26,947 bases of DNA from Actinoplanes subtropicus (GTDB lineage: Bacteria; Actinomycetota; Actinomycetes; Mycobacteriales; Micromonosporaceae): positions 1 through 26,947 of the forward strand of contig NZ_JOJL01000073.1 of NCBI RefSeq assembly GCF_000721705.1, given 5' to 3'. The notes under the pieces were generated by a model. That model did no database searches. It was not told the origin of the DNA and saw only the letters and a list, made by a program, of their open reading frames with translations. Shown one piece after another: positions 6,999 through 15,260 of the stretch. Each line of letters starts with the position of its first letter. Within the stretch, counting starts at the first letter, position 1. The translations under genes were made by a program, and so were the position numbers.

Positions 6999-8573
6999 GT
7001 GGATGGCGTTCAGCTTCTGCTCATCATCGGTGCCGGCATCGCGATCTCGGCGGTCGCCAAGAAGCGGAACCTCGAACCCGGGCTGATCATCGTGGTACTT
7101 GCCGCGGCGGCGTCGTTCATCCCGGGCATGCCGCGGTTGGAACTGCCCAGCGAGTTGATCCTGGCCGTCGTGGTGCCGCCGCTGCTGTACTCGGCGACCC
7201 GCGGCTCGTCGTTCAGCGCGTTCGGCGCCAACCTCGGCCCGGTGATCACCCTCGGCGTGCTGCTCGTGCTGCTCACCAGCGGCCTGCTCGGGCTGGTCGG
7301 GGCGTGGCTGCTGCCGTCGATCGGGGCGGCCGCCTTCGTGCTCGGGGCGGTGCTGGCGCCACCCGACACGATCACCACGGTGTCGCACGGCGACGAGATC
7401 GGCCTGCCCGGTCGGGTCACCTCGATCCTGACCGGGGAGAGCCTGGTCAACGACGCGACCGCGCTCACCGTGTTCGCCATCGCGGTCGGCGCGGTCCACG
7501 GCGAGCACACGAGTTGGGGGCACGGCGCGGTCGAACTGCTGCGCAACACGTTAGTCGGGATCGCGATCGGCGCGGTGTTCGCGGTGGGGACGCTGTGGCT
7601 GCGCAAGCGGCTCGGCAACCCGACGCTGGAGACCTCGCTCGTGCTTCTCCTGCCGTTCACCGCGTTCCTGGTGGCCGAGCAGGTGCACGCGTCGGGCATT
7701 CTCGCGGTCGTCACGGCGGCGTTCTCGGTGAGTACGAACCTGACCCTCGACCCGAAGCACCAGTACCCGGGCGGATACCGGACGCGGCTGCAGGAGGAGG
7801 CGTTCTGGCCGGTCGTCGACTTCGTGCTGGAGACGTTCGTCTTCGCGTACATCGGCTTCCAGCTGCGGTTCGTGCTGTCCGACCTGGCCGGCTCGGCGGC
7901 GCCCGGCCTGTGGCCGACGCTGGTCGCGGCGGGCGTGCTGCTGGTCGTGGCGATGGTGTCCCGGCTGGTCGCGGTCTACCTGCTGTTCGGCCGCTACACG
8001 CTCCGGGACCGGCTGGCCAGACGCCGGGCGGCGAGCAACGAGCGGTACCGGGCCCGGGTGGAGGCCGTCCAGCAGCGGCGGCGGGAACGCGGACGGAGCG
8101 GGGAGCCGCTGGGGCCGCCGACCCGGAAGGAGACGCTGCTGGTCGGCTGGGTCGGCATGCGCGGCATCCTGACGCTGGCCGCGGCCGGCTCGGTCCCGAA
8201 GGACGTGCCCGGGCGGGACGCGATCCTGGCGATCGCGCTCCTGGTCACGCTGGGCACGCTGCTGATCCAGGGCACGACGATCGGCTGGCTGACCCGCCGG
8301 CTGCGGTTCGACCTGACCGCGGAGCGCGCCGAGGACGAGGAGATGCGGAAGACCGGGCGGGAGGTCGTGAACGAGGCCGTGGCGGGGAAGCGCGACCAGG
8401 CGATCACCGACCCGGACGCGTGGTTCGACGCGCAGCGGCTCGCGCTCGGCAAGGCGGTGCTGGAGCGGCGGCTCACCGAGGAGGTGGCCCGCGCCATGAT
8501 CGAGGACATCGACCTGCGGCAGGCGGCCCGGCACACCCTGCCGCCGAACCGGGGGAAGATCGCGAGGGCCTGA
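6999..8573 (+). CDS. CPA1-family Na+/H+ antiporter
   Basis: The product is 524 residues. GTG 6999 was chosen because the hydrophobic N-terminus starts there (MDGVQLLLIIGAGIAISAVA); the open frame further upstream is antisense to glyA. About eleven to twelve membrane helices cover residues 3-430. The exchanger motif GESLVNDATALTVFAIAVG, with the Asn-Asp pair typical of electroneutral CPA1 proteins, and the helix VGWVGMRGILTLAAAGSVP are clear. A basic cytoplasmic loop (about 340-370, RRRAASNERYRARVEAVQQR) and a charged tail of about 90 residues follow. It exchanges cytoplasmic Na+ or another monovalent cation for protons. It is divergent from glyA. Confidence 0.9.
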   Translation: MDGVQLLLIIGAGIAISAVAKKRNLEPGLIIVVLAAAASFIPGMPRLELPSELILAVVVPPLLYSATRGSSFSAFGANLGPVITLGVLLVLLTSGLLGLVGAWLLPSIGAAAFVLGAVLAPPDTITTVSHGDEIGLPGRVTSILTGESLVNDATALTVFAIAVGAVHGEHTSWGHGAVELLRNTLVGIAIGAVFAVGTLWLRKRLGNPTLETSLVLLLPFTAFLVAEQVHASGILAVVTAAFSVSTNLTLDPKHQYPGGYRTRLQEEAFWPVVDFVLETFVFAYIGFQLRFVLSDLAGSAAPGLWPTLVAAGVLLVVAMVSRLVAVYLLFGRYTLRDRLARRRAASNERYRARVEAVQQRRRERGRSGEPLGPPTRKETLLVGWVGMRGILTLAAAGSVPKDVPGRDAILAIALLVTLGTLLIQGTTIGWLTRRLRFDLTAERAEDEEMRKTGREVVNEAVAGKRDQAITDPDAWFDAQRLALGKAVLERRLTEEVARAMIEDIDLRQAARHTLPPNRGKIARA

Positions 8574-8664
8574 GACAGGGACAAGTTATCCCTGGATCGG
8601 CTCTCCCTTCCGCGGATCGTGCGGCCGAGCCAGTCTTGAGACGTCACCGAGGGAGGCTGATCAG

Positions 8665-9486
8665 ATGGACCGGGCGCAACTCGCCGACTTTCTCCGGACC
8701 CGCCGCGAGGCGCTCCAGCCGGAGGATGTCGGCCTGCCGCGCGGGCAGCGCCGCCGCGCCGGCGGGCTGCGCCGCGAGGAGGTTGCCGCCCTGGCCGACA
8801 TGTCGGCCGACTACTACGGGCGGATAGAGCAGCAACGCGGCCCGATGCCGTCCGAGCAGATGCTGGCCGCGCTGGCCCGGGCGCTGCATCTGAGTCTCGA
8901 CGAGCGCGACCATCTCTTCCGGCTCGGCGGACATTCGGCGCCGCAGCGGGCACTGCGCGAGGACCACATCGGCCCCGGCATGATGCGGATCTTCGACCGG
9001 CTGGCCGACACCCCGGCCCTGGTGCTCTCCCGGTTCGGCGAGACGCTGCGGCAGACCCGGCCGGCGGTGGCGCTGCTCGGCGACGAGACGCACTACAGCG
9101 GGCTGGAGCGCTACATGGTCTACCGCTGGTTCACCAACCCGCAGTCACGCCGGATCTACCCGGTCGCCGACCACCCGACCCACGCCCGGGTCTTCACCGC
9201 CCAGCTGCGCGAGGTGTATGCGGCGGCGCCGGGCGGCCGGGCCGGCGAGATCGTCGACGCGCTGCTCGCGGCGAGCCCCGAGTTCGCCGAGATCTGGGCC
9301 GCCCACGAGGTCGGCGTCACCCACCTCGACCGGAAACGCTTCGCCCACCCGGCGCTGGGCGAGCTCGAGCTCTACTGCCAGACCCTGCTCGACCCCGACC
9401 AGGCCCAGGTGCTGCTGGTCTTCACCGCGGTGCCCGGTTCGCCGAGCCACGAAAAGCTCCAGTTGCTGGCCGCGGTCGGCGACTGA
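8665..9486 (+). CDS. XRE-family regulator with MmyB-like ligand-binding domain
   Basis: The product is 273 residues with a strong GAGGGAGG site 8 bases before ATG 8665. The HTH covers about residues 28-75: RRAGGLRREEVAALADMSADYYGRIEQ is a signature of this actinobacterial group. The rest (from about 100, GMMRIFDRLADTPALVLSRF, then YMVYRWFTNPQSRRIYP and GELELYCQTLLDPDQAQVLLVF) is the PAS-like MmyB ligand-binding domain, which in crystal structures holds a fatty-acid-like ligand. These regulators usually sit next to, and repress, a short-chain dehydrogenase; that is the arrangement here, with the SDR 33 bases downstream. Confidence 0.92.
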   Translation: MDRAQLADFLRTRREALQPEDVGLPRGQRRRAGGLRREEVAALADMSADYYGRIEQQRGPMPSEQMLAALARALHLSLDERDHLFRLGGHSAPQRALREDHIGPGMMRIFDRLADTPALVLSRFGETLRQTRPAVALLGDETHYSGLERYMVYRWFTNPQSRRIYPVADHPTHARVFTAQLREVYAAAPGGRAGEIVDALLAASPEFAEIWAAHEVGVTHLDRKRFAHPALGELELYCQTLLDPDQAQVLLVFTAVPGSPSHEKLQLLAAVGD

Positions 9487-9519
9487 AATATCCGATTTCA
9501 TACGCAGAAAGGCACCACC

Positions 9520-10245
9520 ATGCCCAAAATCGCCCTGATCACCGGCGGCAACCGCGGACTCGGCCGGGCCACCGCCGAGGCACTGATCGCGGACGGCGTC
9601 GAGGTGATCTACACGTACCGGGACGACCGGGGCGAGAAGATCGACGCGATCGCGCTCCCGCTGACGGTCGGCGACCTCGACTCGTACCCGGCGTTCGTCG
9701 AGTCCCTGCGCGAAGTGTTGCGCGACCGGTTCGGCCGGGAGGACTTCGACTTCCTGATCAACAACGCCGGCGTCGGTATCGCCGGGAAGATCGCCGACTT
9801 CCCGGTCGAGGCGTTCGACGAGCTGATGAACGTCCACCTGCGCGGCATGTTCTTCCTGACCCAGGCGCTGCTGCCGCTGATCGCCGACGGTGGGCGCATC
9901 CTCAACGTGTCGACCGGGTTGGCCCGCTTCACCGGCGAGGGCATCTACGCCGCGTACGGGTCGATGAAGGCGGCGGTCGAGGTCTTCACCCGCTACCTGG
10001 CCAAGGAGGTGGGGCCGCGCGGGATCAGCGTGAACGTGGTCGCGCCGGGTGCGACCGCCACCGACTTCGGCGGCGGCGCGCTGCGCGGGAACGAAGCGAT
10101 CCGGGAGCACATCAGCGGTCAGATCGCCTTCGGCCGGCTCGGTGAGCCGGAGGACATCGCCGGCGTGATGGTCGCGATGCTCGCCGACAACACCAAGTGG
10201 ATCACCGGCCAGCGCATCGAGGCGTCCGGCGGCATGCTCCTGTAG
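9520..10245 (+). CDS. Short-chain dehydrogenase/reductase, paired with the XRE regulator
   Basis: The product is 241 residues, with GAAAGG before ATG 9520. It is a classical SDR: the cofactor motif TGGNRGLG at residues 8-15, NNAG at 81-84, Ser in NVST (131), and the catalytic YxxxK at Y146/K150 (YAAYGSMKAA). The end ITGQRIEASGGMLL is the usual SDR C-terminus. The second strand ends in YTYRDDR, with an Arg that suggests NADPH preference. It is cytoplasmic and reduces or oxidises a carbonyl/alcohol; the substrate is unknown. It is almost certainly co-transcribed with and controlled by the MmyB-like regulator upstream. Confidence 0.93.
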   Translation: MPKIALITGGNRGLGRATAEALIADGVEVIYTYRDDRGEKIDAIALPLTVGDLDSYPAFVESLREVLRDRFGREDFDFLINNAGVGIAGKIADFPVEAFDELMNVHLRGMFFLTQALLPLIADGGRILNVSTGLARFTGEGIYAAYGSMKAAVEVFTRYLAKEVGPRGISVNVVAPGATATDFGGGALRGNEAIREHISGQIAFGRLGEPEDIAGVMVAMLADNTKWITGQRIEASGGMLL

Positions 10246-10257
10246 CCGACGGCCAGG

Positions 10258-10290
10258 TTCCGTAACTCAGATTGCTTGCGTGTTACGGAA
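10258..10290. terminator. Inverted repeat after the SDR gene
   Basis: TTCCGTAAC and GTTACGGAA form a perfect 9-bp stem with a 15-base loop, starting 13 bases after the SDR stop codon. It may terminate the SDR transcript or be an operator. The bases up to 10397 hold no convincing gene. Confidence 0.5.
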
Positions 10291-10397
10291 TGCATCGACG
10301 AGACTGACTGCGTCGGGCGCGCCTCGCCGCCGATCCCCTGCCGGATCACCTCGGTCGTTCCCCGGACCGGGCACGGCGCGGCGGCGCAGGTGCGCCC

Positions 10398-11627
10398 TCA
10401 GATTCCGGTCAGCGCGAGGCTCAGCCAGAGCGCCAGCACCCCGGCGACCAGCGCCGCCGGCACGCTGACCAGGCCCAGCTTGAGGAAGTCCCGGCCGTCC
10501 GGCGGGGCGTCCCGGCTGTGCAGGATTTGCCGCCACAGCAGGGTCGCCAGCGAGCCCACGTAGGTGAGGTTCGGCCCCACGTTCACCCCGAGCAGCACCG
10601 CGAGCAGCAGCGCCGGGTGGGCCTGCACGGCCGGCACCAGCACCAGCGTGGCCGGCAGGTTGTTCACCACGTTGGCCAGCAGCGCGGCGAGCCCGGCCAC
10701 CGCGAACAACTGCCACCAGCCGCCGTGCGCCGGGACCAGCGCTTCCACCGCCCGGTCGAGCCCGTGCTGCCGAACCGCGAGCACCACCACGCCGAGCGCG
10801 AGCACGAAGGCGCAGAACGGCAGGTTCGCCTCGCGCAGCAGCACCTTCGGGCCGACCCGGCGCGGGACAGCAAGGGCAAGAGCACCAACCGCGGCAAACC
10901 AAGCCGGGTGTACGCCGAGCGGCTGAGCAACCGCAAACCCGGCCAGCGTCAGCCCCAGCACGACCAGCGCCCAGCGCGGCGCGGGCGGCACGTCACCGGC
11001 CGAGACCGGTTCGGCCGGCGCGCTCAGGTCGGAGCGGAAGTACCAGCGGAACACCGCGTACTCGGCGAGGATCACCGCCAGCCAGGGCAGCGCCATCACG
11101 CCGGCGAACCCCAGAAACGTCAGCCCGCTAGCCGCAAATGCCAGCAGATTGGTCAAATTGGACACCGGCAGCAGCAGGGAGGCCGCGTTGGCCAGATGCG
11201 CCGACGCGTAGGCGGCCGGCCGCGGCCGGGCCCCGGTGCGCGCCGCGGTGGCCAGCACGACCGGGGTGAGCAGCACCACCGTGGCGTCCAGGCTGAGCAC
11301 GGCGGTGGTCACCGACGCCACCACGAAGACCGCGGTCAGCAGCCGGGCCGGCGAACGGCCGCTGATCCGGGCGGTCAGCGCGCCGGCGTACCGGAAAACG
11401 CCGTGCTCCCCGGCCAGGTGGGCGAGGAGCAGCACGGCGGCGAGGAACCCGACGGTCGGCCCGAGCGCGCGCAACTCGGCCAGCGCGTCGCGCCACGGCA
11501 GCAGTCCCGTGACGACCGCGACGACGGCGGCCGGCACCGCCACGGTGGCCTCGGGCAGCCCACGCGGGCGCCCGACCGCGAACGCGAGCACGCCGACCAG
11601 CAGGGCGGACGCGTACACAAGCAGCAT
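10398..11627 (-). CDS. ArsB/SLC13-type membrane transporter
   Basis: The product is 409 residues from ATG 11627. There are about ten to eleven membrane helices. The ion-transporter signature is clear: NVVNNLPATLVLVPA (about 319-333) followed by GVNVGPNLTYVGSLATLLW (about 348-366), and the first-half counterpart SLDATVVLLTPVV and SNLTNLLAFAAS. These match ArsB arsenite exporters and related SLC13/NhaD carriers. No ars gene lies nearby, so the substrate is open. The A of the ATG comes from the TA at the edge of a MITE-like element and there is no Shine-Dalgarno sequence. The frame stays open through the element to 11771, so an N-terminal extension is possible. Confidence 0.85.
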   Translation of the reverse strand: MLLVYASALLVGVLAFAVGRPRGLPEATVAVPAAVVAVVTGLLPWRDALAELRALGPTVGFLAAVLLLAHLAGEHGVFRYAGALTARISGRSPARLLTAVFVVASVTTAVLSLDATVVLLTPVVLATAARTGARPRPAAYASAHLANAASLLLPVSNLTNLLAFAASGLTFLGFAGVMALPWLAVILAEYAVFRWYFRSDLSAPAEPVSAGDVPPAPRWALVVLGLTLAGFAVAQPLGVHPAWFAAVGALALAVPRRVGPKVLLREANLPFCAFVLALGVVVLAVRQHGLDRAVEALVPAHGGWWQLFAVAGLAALLANVVNNLPATLVLVPAVQAHPALLLAVLLGVNVGPNLTYVGSLATLLWRQILHSRDAPPDGRDFLKLGLVSVPAALVAGVLALWLSLALTGI

Positions 11628-11793
11628 AGGGTCTGTCCTGTCGATCACGCGGGGCTGCGGCGTGGCCCAGGCGGCGCCTGACGGCGTCCGCGAAACGACC
11701 ACATACAACCCCGGTATGCGGCCGCTTCGCGGCCGACGCCAGCCACCACCTGGACCTCGCCTCGCTCCCACGTGATCGACAGGACAGACCCTA
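11627..11793. mobile_element. MITE-like element with 24-bp terminal inverted repeats and TA ends
   Basis: Bases 11626-11649 and 11771-11794 are perfect inverted repeats of 24 bases (outer part GGGTCTGTCCTGTCGATCAC). TA dinucleotides flank the 163-bp core (11629-11791), as expected for a TA target duplication used by IS630/Tc1-mariner and some IS5-group elements. The interior holds no transposase, only a GC-rich stretch with a hairpin CGGCCGC-TTC-GCGGCCG (11718-11734). This fits a non-autonomous miniature element. On the minus strand its right end completes the TAG stop of the STAS gene and its left end supplies the A of the transporter start codon. Confidence 0.85.
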
Positions 11794-12102
11794 TCCGCCG
11801 AACAACTCGAGCGCGCCGGACACCTTGAGCACCTGGGCGACCACTCCGCGCGCGTTGACCACCCGGAAGCCGGCCGGCCGGACGCGCGCGGCCTGGTAGC
11901 CCTCGATCAGCACGCCGAGCGCCTCGGAGTCGACGAAGGTCACGCCGGCCAGGTCGATCACCACGTCGCCGGCGCCGACCGCGGCCAGAACCGTCTCGCG
12001 CAGGGCGTCGCGCGCGGTGATGTCGAACTCGCCGCCCAGGTGCAGGAGCGTCGCGGACCCGTCGGCCGCTCGCTCCTGGCCGATCGTATAGATGTCCGCC
12101 AC
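11791..12102 (-). CDS. Anti-sigma factor antagonist (STAS domain)
   Basis: The product is 103 residues, starting at GTG 12102. It is a lone STAS domain: the beta strand LLHLGGEFDITARDAL, then DVVIDLAGVTFVDSEALGVL, where S59 of VDSEALG occupies the phosphorylated serine position of SpoIIAA/RsbV proteins. In partner switching, the unphosphorylated protein binds the anti-sigma kinase and frees the sigma factor. The kinase gene lies 28 bases upstream on the same strand. The TAG stop is created by the adjacent MITE-like element, so a few native C-terminal residues may have been lost or changed. Confidence 0.92.
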   Translation of the reverse strand: MADIYTIGQERAADGSATLLHLGGEFDITARDALRETVLAAVGAGDVVIDLAGVTFVDSEALGVLIEGYQAARVRPAGFRVVNARGVVAQVLKVSGALELFGG

Positions 12103-12130
12103 GGGGACTTTCTACCAGCAGCCGGCCGAT

Positions 12131-12550
12131 TCAGCTCGGGAAGCTGGCCCAGACGTGTTTGGTGAGCTCGGTCGCGTACCAGCCGACGTCGATGGCGAAC
12201 CGACGGGTGAGCTGAAGGCCCAGGCCACCCCCGCCCAGCGGCCTGTTCTCGGCGAGCCGGGGCTCGGCCTCCCGGTCATGATCCGACACGTCGATGATCA
12301 GGCGATCGCCCTCGCGCAGCAGCCGCACCACGGTCGGCGGCAGCCCGTGCCGCAACGCGTTGGTGGCCAGCTCGGTGGCGACCACGGTCATCCGGTCGGA
12401 GACATCCGGCCCGGCCGCCGCGACATCCACCGCGGCGCGCAGGCCGGCGCGCAGCCCGCGCAGGTCCCCGAAGGTCGCGAGGGTCCACCGGCATATCTCG
12501 GCGGCCCGCGGGTACGGAACCGAGGCGGGCAGCGAAGGCATGGCGTTCAT
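12131..12550 (-). CDS. Anti-sigma factor kinase, RsbW/SpoIIAB-type HATPase
   Basis: The product is 139 residues from ATG 12550 (ATG 12541 is an alternative). The GHKL ATPase motifs are intact: N box ELATNALRHG at 60-69, G1 box DVSDH at 87-91, G2 box GGGGLGL at 106-112. It is small, with no membrane or sensor domain, as in RsbW-type serine kinases that hold a sigma factor inactive and phosphorylate a STAS antagonist. The neighbouring genes supply exactly those partners: STAS downstream and a sigma-B/F-type factor divergent upstream. Which sigma it binds is inferred from this layout. Confidence 0.92.
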   Translation of the reverse strand: MNAMPSLPASVPYPRAAEICRWTLATFGDLRGLRAGLRAAVDVAAAGPDVSDRMTVVATELATNALRHGLPPTVVRLLREGDRLIIDVSDHDREAEPRLAENRPLGGGGLGLQLTRRFAIDVGWYATELTKHVWASFPS

Positions 12551-12628
12551 CTTGCCCGGAGCTGGGGTTATGCCGCATCGGCCGACCGGCGGGGCGTGGA
12601 TGACCTTCGAACGATCTCCCTGTATTAC

Positions 12629-12657
12629 TTGTCATCACGCAAAGTCACTCATACTTT
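12629..12657 (+). promoter_or_regulatory. Probable promoter of the sigma-factor gene
   Basis: TTGTCA (12629-12634), 17 bases, then TACTTT (12652-12657), in an AT-rich patch of the divergent intergenic region. AAAGT-N7-ACTTT (12641-12657) is a small palindrome overlapping the -10 box. A second weak repeat, GGTTA-N9-TAACC, lies at 12682-12700 in the 5' leader of about 160 bases. None matches a clear sigma-B-type promoter. Confidence 0.4.
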
Positions 12658-12823
12658 CGGCTAGTCTTTTCTCCACCCCTCGGTTAGGGTCTTGGTAACC
12701 GAACGGCCAAATGCGCCGTCGACGGGGTCGGATCGACTCCCGTCGGCAACCGATAGGGACACCCGACCGACCGGGTCCGCACAGTGGACCGGCTCTCCGG
12801 AGAGGTGCCAGGGAGGACCAAGC

Positions 12824-13525
12824 ATGACCGTCACCGAGACCTCGCAGATCTCGCCCGCCACCAAGGCCGGCGCCGAGGCGCCCGCCGACAGCGCCGCCGA
12901 GTTGCTGAACGCGATGGCCGCGATGCCGATCGGCCATCCGTCCCGCGCCCAGCTGCGCGACAGCGCGATCGAGGCGTGGCTGCCGCTCGCCCGCCACCTG
13001 GCCAACCGCTACTCCGGCCGGGGCGAGCCCACCGACGACCTGATCCAGACCGCCACGGTCGGCCTGATCAAGGCGGTCGACAAGTTCGACCCGGACCGCG
13101 GCGTCGACTTCGCCGGCTACGCCATCCCGACCATCATCGGCGAGATCAAAAGACACTTCCGCGACCGTACGTGGAGCGTCCGCGTCCCCCGCCGGCTCCA
13201 GGAGCTGCGGCTGGCCATCACCGAGGCGAACAGCACGCTGACCCACTCGCTGGGCCGCTCGCCGACGGTGGCCGACATCGCCGCGCACCTGTCGATCACC
13301 GAGGAGGACGTGCTGGAGGGGCTGGAGGGCGCCCGCGCCTACAACGCCACCTCGCTGGCGACGCTCGACGAGCGCGAGCAGAAGATCCTGACGCTGCGCT
13401 TCTACGGCAACCTGACCCAGTCGCAGATCGCCGAGCAGATCGGCATCTCCCAGATGCACGTCTCCCGGCTGCTGACCAAGGCGCTCACCAAGCTGCGCGG
13501 CCACCTGGCCGGCGACGAGATCTGA
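12824..13525 (+). CDS. Sigma-B/F-type RNA polymerase sigma factor lacking the region 3-4 linker
   Basis: The product is 233 residues, with GGGAGG 7 bases before ATG 12824. Region 2 (about 45-115) includes GEPTDDLIQTATVGLIKAVDKFDP and GYAIPTIIGEIKRHFRDRTW. Region 3 (120-172) begins VPRRLQELRLAITEANSTL. Region 4 (182-230) has the HTH SQIAEQIGISQMHVSRLL. All are close to actinobacterial SigB/SigF. Those proteins are usually about 255-270 residues, with an acidic linker of roughly 35-40 residues between ARAYNATSL and LDEREQKIL. Here the two blocks are joined directly near residue 178 (about base 13357), in frame. Its kinase and antagonist genes are divergent. Confidence 0.93.
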   Translation: MTVTETSQISPATKAGAEAPADSAAELLNAMAAMPIGHPSRAQLRDSAIEAWLPLARHLANRYSGRGEPTDDLIQTATVGLIKAVDKFDPDRGVDFAGYAIPTIIGEIKRHFRDRTWSVRVPRRLQELRLAITEANSTLTHSLGRSPTVADIAAHLSITEEDVLEGLEGARAYNATSLATLDEREQKILTLRFYGNLTQSQIAEQIGISQMHVSRLLTKALTKLRGHLAGDEI

Positions 13526-13543
13526 TCCGCCCCGCCAAAAGCT

Positions 13544-13578
13544 AGCGGCGGCCGGCCCGGTTCGGGTCGGCCGCCGCT
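13544..13578. terminator. Strong terminator between the sigma gene and the DUF1906 gene
   Basis: An 11-bp perfect stem AGCGGCGGCCG/CGGCCGCCGCT encloses a second short stem (GCCC-GGTT-CGGGT), followed by TTGT. It lies between convergent stop codons and probably serves both genes. Confidence 0.8.
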
Positions 13579-13594
13579 TGTCCTTGCGAGACCC

Positions 13595-15181
13595 TCAGGC
13601 GAGCGGGGTACGTCCCGGCATGCTGCCCAGCCTGGTCCGCATCGTCAGCGTGCCGTTGCCGCCGGCGAACAGCCACAGGGCGTTGTCCGCCTTTGCGACC
13701 GCCACCAGGTCGACCGTGCCGTCGCGGTCGAAGTCGCCGACGCCGACCAGATCGCGGAAGCCGTTCCAGCCGGTACCGATCTGGCTGCGCGCGCCGAGCG
13801 CCGCCTTGCGACCCGGGTACAGCCAGAGTGCGCCGGGCGTGTTGCGGGCCACCAGGTCGGGGTAGCCGTCCCCGGTCAGGTCGCCGATCCCGGCCAGCTC
13901 GCTCATCCCGGACCAGCCCGTCGCGGCGATCCGTACCCGGGCGCCCAGCGCCGAGCCGGACTTGCCGGGGAAGAGGTAGAGGGCGCTGCCGCTGATCGCG
14001 ACGAGGTCCGGGTAGCCGTCCCGGTTCAGGTCGCCGACCGCGGTGATCTCCCGATACCCGCTCCACTTGGTGGCGATCCTCTTGCGTGCGCCCAGGCCGC
14101 CGCCGCCGGTGCCGGGGTAGAACCACAGGTCGCCGTTGGTCTGCCGGGCGACCAGGTCCTCCTTGCCGTCCCGGTTCAGGTCGCCGATCCGGACGACGGC
14201 GTTCATCGACTTCCAGGCCGAGCCGATCTTCTTCGCGCCCGTCTCGGACACGGTCGCGCCGTTGCCGGGGTAGAGGACGATGTCCCCGGTGGAGGCGGTC
14301 CTGGCCACCACATCCGGCCAGCCGTTGCCGGTGAAGTCGGCCATCCGCGGGGCGGGCAACGGGGCGAAATCGACGTAGCTGCTGTCGATGGTGACCGTGG
14401 CGCCGCCGTACGTCTCCTGATGACCGCCCAGGTACTGCTTCATCCGGCGGTGTCCCGGCCAGGCGGTGTCCGGGATGATGGCGTCGGTCAGCGTGACCGC
14501 CTGGTCCCAGCGGGCGAAGTCCACATAGTCCGGCCGCGCGTACCCGGCGGCCGAATAGTTGACGACCTGGTCGGCGATGCCCGAGCCGACGCTCGAGTAG
14601 TAGCCGGAGAAGTAACCGAGGTCGTGCAGCCGCGACGTCCAGGCGTTCATGAAGGTCAGCACGCCGGTCCGGCAGCCCGCGTCCGTGGTGTCGTACGCCT
14701 CCATGTCGTAGATCAGCACGCTGCCCCGGGCCAGCCCCAGCGCCGTGGCCTGGGTCACCGCGTCGGTGGCGGCGGCCTGCCCCATCGCGGCGGCCCTGGT
14801 GTCGTCGATCCGGTTCCGCTTCGTGGCGCACGAGGCCTGCGGCCCGACGTACAGCGGCAGCAGCTTCCACCCCGCGGTGACCTGCGTCCGCACCCACGAC
14901 GCGGTGAGGTTCGCCTGGGTGCAGCCGCGGGCCACGCCACCGATGTAGATGCCGACCGCCCCGTACGGCGAGGTGCCCTTCCACGCGGCCATCGTCGCGC
15001 CGGCCGGCGCGGTGCACGTGTCGAACGCCTTCCCGGCGAAGGTGCCCGGCTGCACCGTGGCGAACGTGCTCGCGGCGCCGGCCTCGGTCCGGGACAGCCC
15101 GAACAGCGCCGCCACGAGGACCAGGGCGAGGAACGACGCCTTGATCGCGCCGGCGTGTCGCGGCACGTACCTTGCCCCCAT
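13595..15181 (-). CDS. Secreted DUF1906 (Rv2525c-like) protein with FG-GAP/VCBS repeats
   Basis: The product is 528 residues from ATG 15181, with AAGGG 6 bases upstream; a GTG two codons earlier is less likely. A signal peptide (basic start, AIKASFLALVLVAALFGL, cleavage near AGAA-S at 37) leads to a DUF1906 glycoside-hydrolase-like TIM barrel at about 45-275: AFDTCTAPAGATMAAW, SVLIYDMEAYDT and GYYSSVGSG. The second half holds five FG-GAP-type calcium loops (DFTGNGWPD, DLNRDGKED, DLNRDGYPD, DLTGDGYPD, DFDRDGTVD) separated by WLYPG-like strands, a beta-propeller for binding or stability. It is probably extracellular and acts on or binds cell-wall glycan; the activity is unproven for this family. 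Confidence 0.88.
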   Translation of the reverse strand: MGARYVPRHAGAIKASFLALVLVAALFGLSRTEAGAASTFATVQPGTFAGKAFDTCTAPAGATMAAWKGTSPYGAVGIYIGGVARGCTQANLTASWVRTQVTAGWKLLPLYVGPQASCATKRNRIDDTRAAAMGQAAATDAVTQATALGLARGSVLIYDMEAYDTTDAGCRTGVLTFMNAWTSRLHDLGYFSGYYSSVGSGIADQVVNYSAAGYARPDYVDFARWDQAVTLTDAIIPDTAWPGHRRMKQYLGGHQETYGGATVTIDSSYVDFAPLPAPRMADFTGNGWPDVVARTASTGDIVLYPGNGATVSETGAKKIGSAWKSMNAVVRIGDLNRDGKEDLVARQTNGDLWFYPGTGGGGLGARKRIATKWSGYREITAVGDLNRDGYPDLVAISGSALYLFPGKSGSALGARVRIAATGWSGMSELAGIGDLTGDGYPDLVARNTPGALWLYPGRKAALGARSQIGTGWNGFRDLVGVGDFDRDGTVDLVAVAKADNALWLFAGGNGTLTMRTRLGSMPGRTPLA

Positions 15182-15260
15182 GATCACCCTTCTCGATCCA
15201 ACCCTGGGAGCTAACCAACTGGTCAGTGGGGGCGTCGTCGGCCGAACGGGCCGAATTTCG

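Noticed and set aside
10276..10563. A short plus-strand frame before the transporter gene
   Set aside because: Most of it is antisense to the transporter, with no ribosome site and no recognisable domain.
13690..14330. Repeated DNA that might be a CRISPR-like array
   Set aside because: The repeats are in phase with codons of the FG-GAP domain and vary in sequence; there are no uniform spacers.
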